Below are positions 57,460 to 64,000 of a DNA stretch of 64,000 bases, one piece after another. A program made the translations under genes and the position numbers. Under the pieces are notes generated by a model, which saw only the letters and a program-made list of their open reading frames with translations, was not told the DNA's origin and ran no database searches. Where the stretch lies: positions 4,836,001-4,900,000 of the forward strand of contig PUFA01000081.1 of NCBI GenBank assembly GCA_003508835.1. Direction: 5' to 3'. The DNA comes from Eonycteris spelaea. Lineage: Eukaryota > Chordata > Mammalia > Chiroptera > Pteropodidae. The stretch's first letter is position 1, and each line of letters opens with the position of its first letter.

Positions 57460-57680
57460 CAGAGACCTAGGATTGTGTCCTAGGCCTACCTCTTTCAGTA
57501 CAAATTTGGATAACATACTTAACCATTCTCTACTTTGAAATTCTCATCTGCAAAATGAGGATAACACTATCTTCCTCGTGTGTCTATTATTACTCTTGTA
57601 ATGAGATGGCAAACATAAAATGCTTACCACCATAGAAAAACACATCGTAAGGACTCAACAAATGGGAGTTATTTTTTAAA
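57460..57680 (+). repeat. MIR SINE, near full length
   Basis: It reads tcctaggcctacctctttca, acatacttaaccattctcta, ttctcatctgcaaaatgagg, ataacactatcttcctcgtg and aaggactcaacaaatgggag, in MIR order. It ends directly beside the Tigger-like element. Confidence 0.75.
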
Positions 57681-57689
57681 CTACAGTTA

Positions 57690-58189
57690 CAGTAGTTTCC
57701 CCTTACTTCAGTTTTGCTTTCTGCATTTCAGTTACCCAAGGTAATCTGTAGTCTGAAAATATTAGATGGAAAACTCTAGACATATATGGTTCATAAGGTT
57801 TAAATTTTGTGTTTTTCTGAGTAACATGATGAAATTCCAAGCCATCTCACTCCATTCTGCCTGTGAAGTGATTCATCTCTGTCCAGTGTATCTATGCTGT
57901 TTGCCTGCTTCCCCCTTAGTCATTTAGTAGCCAACTCCATTATCAGATTGACTGTTGTGGTATTGCAGTGCTTGCGTTTAAGTAACCCTTATTTTAGTGT
58001 TAAAGTGCTTTATTTTATTATTATTTATTAGTGTTAATCTCTTACTATGCCTAATTTATAAATTAAACTTTATCATAAGTATATATGTATAAGAAAAAAC
58101 ATAGTATATATAGTGTTTAGTTCCATCAACAGTTTCAGGCATCCACTGGGGGTCTTGGAATGTATTGTCCTTGAATAGGGTGTCTGCTG
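57690..58189. mobile_element. Tigger-like mariner MITE, complete, 500 bp
   Basis: It begins cagtagtttccccttacttc, agttttgctttctgcatttc, then atattagatggaaaactcta, gccatctcactccattctgc, tatcagattgactgttgtgg, tattgcagtgcttgcgttta, agtaacccttattttag. It jumps to ctcttactatgcctaattta, taaattaaactttatcataa, tttcaggcatccactggggg and ends gtctgctg. The flanks are TA on both sides (57688-57689 and 58190-58191), as expected for Tc1/mariner. The transposase gene of Tigger is absent, so it is an internally deleted copy. Confidence 0.85.
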
Positions 58190-58254
58190 TATTCCTAGAG
58201 GACATAAAAGGACAGTATTACCACTATGTGTTAGCATCAGAACCAAATTGTGAG

Positions 58255-58690
58255 GGAAATTTTCACTGGCTCTCATACTGGATAAGACTTTTTGTTGCAA
58301 ATGATAGAAATACAACTCGTAAAAGAGAGTTAAGTGACATAATGACCTAAGTAAGTCAAAAGTCCAGGCTGGTTACTAGCTTTAGGGATAGTTGGATTCT
58401 TGGGCTCACTTTGTCAGAGTAAGGTCTCTTCCACTTGTGTCTACTTTAGTATGAATAATCTTAGTTTAGTCACTGCCTCTCTCAAAGTGACAAAAGTATC
58501 CCTTCCCAGTTTGTTTCAATGGTCATGTACCCATAACTGTAACTATAGTGAGGGGAGTTTAGGGTGAGGATCACCCAACCCTAGGACCTGTGGGTGTGGC
58601 CAATCTAAACAGAGGCAGGTGGACTGAGAATGGGTGAAAGTGCTGATATTGTAAGGGAGAAGGGTTGATGCTAGAGATATTACATCAATA
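58255..58690. repeat. Ancient dispersed repeat, class uncertain
   Basis: The text ttgttgcaaatgatagaaat, aaaagtccaggctggttact, ctagctttagggatagttgg, gtgggtgtggccaatctaaa and ggtggactgagaatgggtg is the pattern of an old mammalian repeat with 'gcaaatgacagaaaccc' at one end and 'gaccacatggactgagagtg' at the other. Compare 2945-3230 and 5655-5925. Confidence 0.45.
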
Positions 58691-59237
58691 AATAAAACAG
58701 CAGATATTTAATACAGCTATGTTTAAGATAAACGGCCATTAATGTGTAAGTTATAGTTTTTGGTAGTAAATATGGATATTAATTCTGGCTAACAATAAAA
58801 AAATAGCCAAATTTATTAGAAGGATAGAGGATTGGAAATAAAATCCAAGAAAACAAGTGGGGAACTGAATTTGGGAATTTAGGACACCATATCTTCAGGA
58901 ATTCAATCTTGGAGTGTTGCTTCAGGTACCTCTGAGAATTTCCATAAATCTTTTATTGTTTGAAAGAAGAGTTGAAGTGTAGGAAAAGAGTGAATGATTT
59001 GCTTACCTTGAGTCACATCTCCATCCTTTGCTCAGGAGTGAGGAGAATCATGAGGGTTCCTTATAAAGTATTTCTACTAATGATGTATCTAGTGGGAGAG
59101 GGATTGCTTGCTTCTCAAATCAAAATCTGAGAAGCTGTTACCAAAAGAAATGGAAATGGATATTTGACAGGCAAGAATAACACAGAGCTCTGCGGTCATG
59201 TTCTCCTTTATCACATAGAGTCCCTTGTGAAAGGGTT
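58691..59237. other. Unassigned sequence
   Basis: No gene is recognised. The text at 59080-59240 (ggaaatggatatttgacagg) may be the end of the preceding repeat class. Confidence 0.4.
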
Positions 59238-59360
59238 TATGTAATTTGGAATTAAGCATACTGGGTTTTAACCATGGCTCTACTACCAAGTATGTGATAT
59301 TAAATATGTAACTTAATATTTCCAATCCTTGGCTTTCTCATTATGGATAGTGTTGGTACC
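59238..59360 (+). repeat. MIR SINE, 5' two thirds
   Basis: The text attaagcatactgggtttta, accatggctctactaccaag, tatgtgatattaaatatgta and acttaatatttccaatcctt is the MIR head and core. Confidence 0.6.
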
Positions 59361-59500
59361 TACACTTCAGATGTCTAGAATAAGAAAGGGTAGTAGCTTT
59401 GATAACGATATAATAAAGATATGATCAACCAACAGTTGATTGAGGTATTACTAGTCTTAATAATTTGACAAATGTTGACATAGTAGTGAATGTGTATTTT

Positions 59501-59517
59501 CACACACACACACACAC
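59501..59517. repeat. (CA)8 short microsatellite
   Basis: Eight perfect CA units are followed by CCCA6 and, slightly downstream, a T9 run. Confidence 0.9.
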
Positions 59518-59734
59518 CCAAAAAAATACGGCCTTTTTTTTTCTTTTAAGACCTCATTGCATCATGCAATGGAAAGAAATGTGACTGAGAATAAGTAGAT
59601 TTGAGTGCTTTTCCTGATACCGTTGTGACTGACTATATGACCACCTTCTAGTGTTTACATTCACGACAATGCAAAAGATGAGAGAGACACAAAATGGATA
59701 CTCTACAGAAATATATATTTTTAGCATTATATAA

Positions 59735-59912
59735 CTTTTTGAGCACTTACTATGTAACAGGTACCTCCATGTGTTAATTTATTATGTTCTTGTTATAGCT
59801 GAGAAAACTGAGGCACAGAGTTAAGAAACTTGTTCAACATCTTACATCTAAAAGTGGCAGAGCTAGGATTCAAACCCAAGTACTATTTGAGCATTTTGTT
59901 AAACTGCCTCTT
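59735..59912 (-). repeat. MIR SINE, antisense, near full length
   Basis: It reads gagcacttactatgtaacag, gtacctccatgtgttaattt, agctgagaaaactgaggcac, agagttaagaaacttgttca, gtggcagagctaggattcaa and acccaagtactatttgag. This is the complete reversed MIR and one of the best preserved in the window. Confidence 0.85.
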
Positions 59913-61073
59913 CTCTGCATATGAAGATACTGGTCATTTATCATTATCCTGTTTAGTAGACTCAATAGGAGTTAGAAAATGTTGAGACACTTTGAATATT
60001 GTGTAAAAAATGAAGGGTAGATGGACTTTAATGGGAAATAGTCTCTGGAGAAGAAAAACAACAGCAGGAGAGACAATCAACAAATTAGCTTCTTCTTCAT
60101 CTCAGCTCACCCTAGATGCAATTTTTGTGTGTGTGTGGTCGACAGATGTTTAATGTTTCCTTATGTTTATAGGCTTCATGGATCAGCAATTTCCCATCTT
60201 CTACTCAAACCCTTATGCAGGAAAGAAATTACCTACTCAAATTGATTAAATTAACAGTGAAATAAATATATGTTCACAAACATTTTAGAATAGAAACACA
60301 CTTAATTTTATACTTGGATGGAATTAAAAACTAAAATAGAAAAGGCACCATGAAGATTCTTATCATGTTGAAGAAATATATATCTTAAGAGTAAGCAAGA
60401 TCATATAGTGCTAGGTTTTCATACTATCTGTCAATGGTCAGAAGGTTGCTATTATGTAGAAATTACTTAAATTCTAGTCATCTGATTAAGTATATAATAG
60501 CAACTGTTCCTTAGTGTTCAACTCTGAGTGGAAGTTCATTTTTTTTTTTAAGTAAGAGAGATATTTGTTATAACTTTGATTGTTCTCTCACAATTGTCCA
60601 AGATCCCTCTGAACTCTGAGAGCAGTATGGAAAGTAAGGAGAAACTTAGACATAGATTAGAAGTTGGATGTGGTCCATTGACTTGAAGAAGCTTAAAAAG
60701 AGATTTTGTGTGTATAAGAACAGATCTTTTTTTTTTTTTTTTCTGAACAGCAGTTGTAGATTGACAACAATCTAAAAAGGCTTAAAATCTGAAGCATAAA
60801 GAAATTTTTTGCAAACAGCATTCAGCATGCCGCAGGGAAAAAATAATGGAGTGACCAGGGTTGTGAATGTAGAAGTAATTCTAGGAATTAACTATTGTAT
60901 AAGACCTTTTTGGTATATTTATGAGTCTTTCAGTGGGAGAATAGTGATAAAGGCCATTACCACACCATTGGAACTGCAAAAAACAGCATTCACACCTACC
61001 CATCCATTCACTTACAAGAGCACTGAAAAACGTCCCATCCACCTAATAGGCTTAAATTCCTAAACTGGGAGCC

Positions 61074-61075
<2 letters not shown>
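59913..61075. other. Unassigned sequence with T runs
   Basis: T runs occur at about 60539-60549 and 60727-60742. An 84-codon open frame at 60809-61063 has no recognised family motif. No named repeat is recognised. Confidence 0.4.

Positions 61076-61133
<58 letters not shown>
61076..61133. repeat. (TG)29 dinucleotide microsatellite
   Basis: Twenty-nine perfect TG units, followed by gagagaggaagg. It is the longest perfect dinucleotide repeat in the window. Confidence 0.97.
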
Positions 61134-61134
<1 letters not shown>

Positions 61135-61501
61135 AGAGAGGAAGGTAGGGGTAGGAAGACAGCTAGAGGAAGAGAAGAGGACTCTGCTTAGCAGCTGTTT
61201 AGTCCATATGTCACCCATCTCTTGAAAAGCTCTGGGAGTGAGCCCTGGGCACTGAATTAGGCATTTGGCATGTGAGTTGGTGTTTCCTAGACTCTAATCA
61301 GTTTTCTTTGTTGCCCATATAACCCATCTATAGAACAGATGCTCTACAAAGGTTATTAATAAACTTGATACCCAATCAAAAGGTGTCTAATAGTATGATG
61401 TCAACACTTAAATGTTTCTTTAGACTTTTATCAAATCAGCCATCTCCAACACATGAGCAGACAGAGTTCTAAAATACTTTGATCTATTTTCTTTTAATTG
61501 G

Positions 61502-61503
<2 letters not shown>
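61134..61503. other. Unassigned spacer between two TG tracts
   Basis: A purine-rich start (ggagagaggaaggtaggggt) is followed by mixed sequence. There is no gene or named repeat. Confidence 0.5.

Positions 61504-61551
<48 letters not shown>
61504..61551. repeat. (GT)24 dinucleotide microsatellite
   Basis: Twenty-four perfect GT units lie in the same strand orientation as the (TG)29 tract about 370 bases upstream. Confidence 0.97.
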
Positions 61552-61553
<2 letters not shown>

Positions 61554-61699
61554 CCTTTTTTTCCTTCAGAATTCTTTCTATATTGGTTAAGTTCCAAGCC
61601 TCACCAATAAAAACTTTTTATTTTTTTTCTGGGATGTTCCTGGGTGGTGATGTGACAGATCTATAGACAAAGTGCTATAACAATGATAACAATAATCAT

Positions 61700-61935
61700 C
61701 ATAACACCTGGCATTCACTGAACACTAATTATGTGGGAGACACTGACCTGAGGACTTTCTAGTCCCTGATTTATTTAATTCTAACACAATCTCTGTGAGA
61801 TAGATGTAATTTTCTATTTATAGATGAGGAAAGTAAGGCATTTTGTGTTTTAGTAACTGGCCAAGGACCCTCGATTAAGAAGAGGCAAATCTGGATTCAA
61901 TGAGACAGTCTAGCTCTAAGTCTGCCCACTTAACT
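61700..61935 (-). repeat. MIR SINE, antisense, near full length
   Basis: It reads acctggcattcactgaacac, taattatgtgggagacactg, acacaatctctgtgagatag, atttatagatgaggaaagta, agtaactggccaaggaccct and ctctaagtctgcccacttaa, in reversed MIR order. Confidence 0.75.
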
Positions 61936-61944
61936 CCTGTCCTC

Positions 61945-62125
61945 CAGTGGGGCAGTGCTACAGTTCAACATTTATCAAGATCCAATTTATGATGGGCACT
62001 GTGCTAGGTGCCATTGATACAATGGCAGCCCATGGGAGCTGCTGGGGCAGAGGGATGTGGACAAATAACTATACACAGTGCACTGAACAGACATGTATCA
62101 AAGATAATCAAGTAGGACAGAGAAA
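61945..62125 (-). repeat. L2 3' region, antisense
   Basis: The text caacatttatcaagatccaa, tttatgatgggcactgtgct, aggtgccattgatacaatgg and gacaaataactatacacagt follows the reversed L2 3' end. Confidence 0.55.
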
Positions 62126-62429
62126 TAAATAATTTCTTTTGAACTTGAAGAAAAGGAAAGATCCTATGGCTGCAGCAATATCTGAGATACCTTTTGATGC
62201 ACAGGGAGCAGTTTCAACAAGAGATGGAAGGGATGTTAAAGAAGGGAGAATTAACACATGTACACAGCACACAGGATGGGGAACAGCTCTCTTGTGTATA
62301 TGGGAAGACTCTCTTCCAACGTCTTTTCTCACTTAGATCTTGTGAAAAAGGTCAAATTTACAGTTTAGGCTCTGGATTGACTCAAAATATGGATAAATTT
62401 CCCCCCCCCCAAATATGTCAAGTTTTCAA

Positions 62430-62640
62430 AGTCAGATGGCGCTTTTTTTTTAAAATTTTATTAATGCTTTACTTTTTAAGGCTTTTAAAGAGCAGTTTAA
62501 GAAAGGTACAGAAATTGAGATAAAGGTATAGCGATTTCTCATATACCTCCTGCATATGACACATGGTTCGCTCTTGGTGGTATGCATACTATGTGTTTGG
62601 ACAAATGTATAATGGCATGTATCCATCATTAGACTGAGTT
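62430..62640 (-). mobile_element. L1 (L1M) 3' fragment, antisense
   Basis: The text ttttaaagagcagtttaaga, aaggtacagaaattgagata, gcgatttctcatatacctcc, cgctcttggtggtatgcata and tggacaaatgtataatggca, gtatccatcattaga is the reversed L1M 3' UTR. It is the same region as the start of the 20.9-22.1 kb L1. A C10 run at 62401-62410 lies just before it. Confidence 0.75.
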
Positions 62641-62924
62641 GGGACAGATATATGATAAAAAGCAGGAAAAGAGACTGAGCATTTATCTTCCTTAATGCCC
62701 ACCATAGCCTCCCTTCTGGACTCAGCCAGGTGAGAAAAATCTATATGGAAGTGGGAGAAAATAAACTGAAGTATCAGATGACAGGTAGAAAATGCAAAAA
62801 GGGGGAAAGTTTGCTCAGTGTCAGTTTCTTTGGCAAGAATGTAAGTTAATCAATGTTCTCTTGAACTTTTTGTAATTCTTGATAGATGAAGGGCACTTAC
62901 AGTACTTGATGAAAGACTATTTAA

Positions 62925-63100
62925 TATGTGAGGGCATTTTCCATGTGCCAACCATTGTGCTGAAGACTTTGCAAACTTTAATATATCCACTTAACAACCA
63001 GACTGCAGTAGCTGCATTTATTAGCAACATTTTGTGGATAGAGATTATACAACTGCTAAGAAGTAGAGCTAAGATTCTAACTCAGATCTGATAGACTCGG
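62925..63100 (-). repeat. MIR SINE, antisense
   Basis: It reads ccatgtgccaaccattgtgc, tgaagactttgcaaacttta, atatatccacttaacaacca, attatacaactgctaagaag and tagagctaagattctaactc, which fits reversed MIR. Confidence 0.65.
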
Positions 63101-64000
63101 TTTGGAGTTTCTTAGAATGAACTTTCAGGCCTCCTAACAGCCTTATCATGATCCCTTTTAGGTGACTTTCTCCTGTGGATCTCCAGATAATGAATATGGA
63201 TATTTATGGTTACATATGAGTACAATGATGGGAATGCTCAGTATACCAAGAACTTGTCTGAATACAGATTATTTTTTATTTGCATAACTAGGGGGAGAGT
63301 GATTTTAAAATAGTTCTTCGTGTTGAATGAATTTAAAACTGTTGCCAAGTTTTGGTTTGGACTTTTTTTCCTTCAAAAATATTTTTTTTCTTGGCTTCAA
63401 AAACTGATTATATGTTCTTGAAATAGAGAATAGAATATATATGCCCTAGTTTAGAATTCTGGAAAACTTGTAATTAAAGTTTTGAAATTACATTTTGAAT
63501 CAAGAAAGCCCAATTTATTTAATCTGCTTATTACAGCTTTCCAAGATAAGATTTATCAGAAGGCTGAAAAGTCTTCCTGACCACTGGCAAGTTCTTCAAA
63601 ATGGGCACTATGATTAATTATGATCCTTTCACTGATTAAACATCAGCAACTAATCTTCTAATATAATAGGAAGTAACCACTGCTATATTTGTTGGAAAAT
63701 GCAAGATTAAGGATGCAGAGAATAATATAAAGTTATGATTATGATATCAGATTTTCCCAGCTATTGTAACTGTGGTTTCTTAAAGCCCAGTACCTTATTT
63801 AAACAGAGCATGGAGAATAAAAATCTTTAATAGCTATTTTCAAAGACTATATGGTCTTTTTGTAATTGTACAAGCTAAGAGCAATATAGCAATAGGTATT
63901 TATTAAATATCCACTACCACTTCGTGGGAGATTGCTAGAGGAAAATAAGTGTCAGATGACTAGATTGCTCTATCTAGTTTTCACACAAACCATGACTCTT
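63101..64000. other. Unassigned AT-rich sequence
   Basis: No gene, RNA gene or named repeat is recognised in the last 900 bases. Confidence 0.4.

Overview
The window looks like about 64 kb of AT-rich nuclear DNA from a placental mammal, either intergenic or deep inside a long intron. The evidence is a dense fossil record of mammal-wide repeats (MIR, L2, L1M-type LINE-1, MLT1/MLT2-type LTRs, MER5A, MER20 and Tigger DNA transposons), many microsatellites, no CpG island and no compact gene arrangement. I saw no Alu, rodent B1/B2, carnivore, ruminant, pig or equine SINE, so I cannot name the order. All family names come from recognising consensus motifs by eye, and subfamily names are approximate.

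I find no intact protein-coding gene. Open frames reach at most about 180 codons. They fall in repeats or low-complexity sequence, or show no family signature. The one recognisable gene-derived sequence is a dead processed copy of ribosomal protein L26 (RPL26/uL24) at about 49.48-50.08 kb. It has at least four frame changes, a poly(A) signal and a short A tail.

Layout: 0-12 kb holds MIR and L2 copies, a MER5A, and an L2 split by an antisense MLT1-type LTR at 8.3-9.1 kb. From 12-20 kb there is mostly unassigned AT-rich DNA, an antisense L1 piece and a sense L1 3' end (19.3-19.9 kb) flanked by a 12-bp direct repeat. From 20-28 kb there is a 1.1-kb antisense L1, MER5A, a hAT-type element and several microsatellites. 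From 28-37 kb there is an L1 3' end, a MER5A pair, an L2 reverse-transcriptase remnant, an MLT2-like LTR, an MLT1-like LTR, a MER20 and a MER5 cluster. From 37-48 kb there are long repeat-free stretches, then MIR/L2 with simple repeats. From 48-56.7 kb there is a pile of L1 fragments in both orientations carrying the RPL26 pseudogene, plus two LTRs. From 57-64 kb there is a complete 500-bp Tigger-like element with TA duplications, MIR/L2 copies and two long TG tracts.

Nothing here forms a pathway or operon. The interest lies in insertion order, target-site duplications, unstable simple repeats and a few repeat-free blocks that could be conserved regulatory DNA. I found no evidence of a new biological system.
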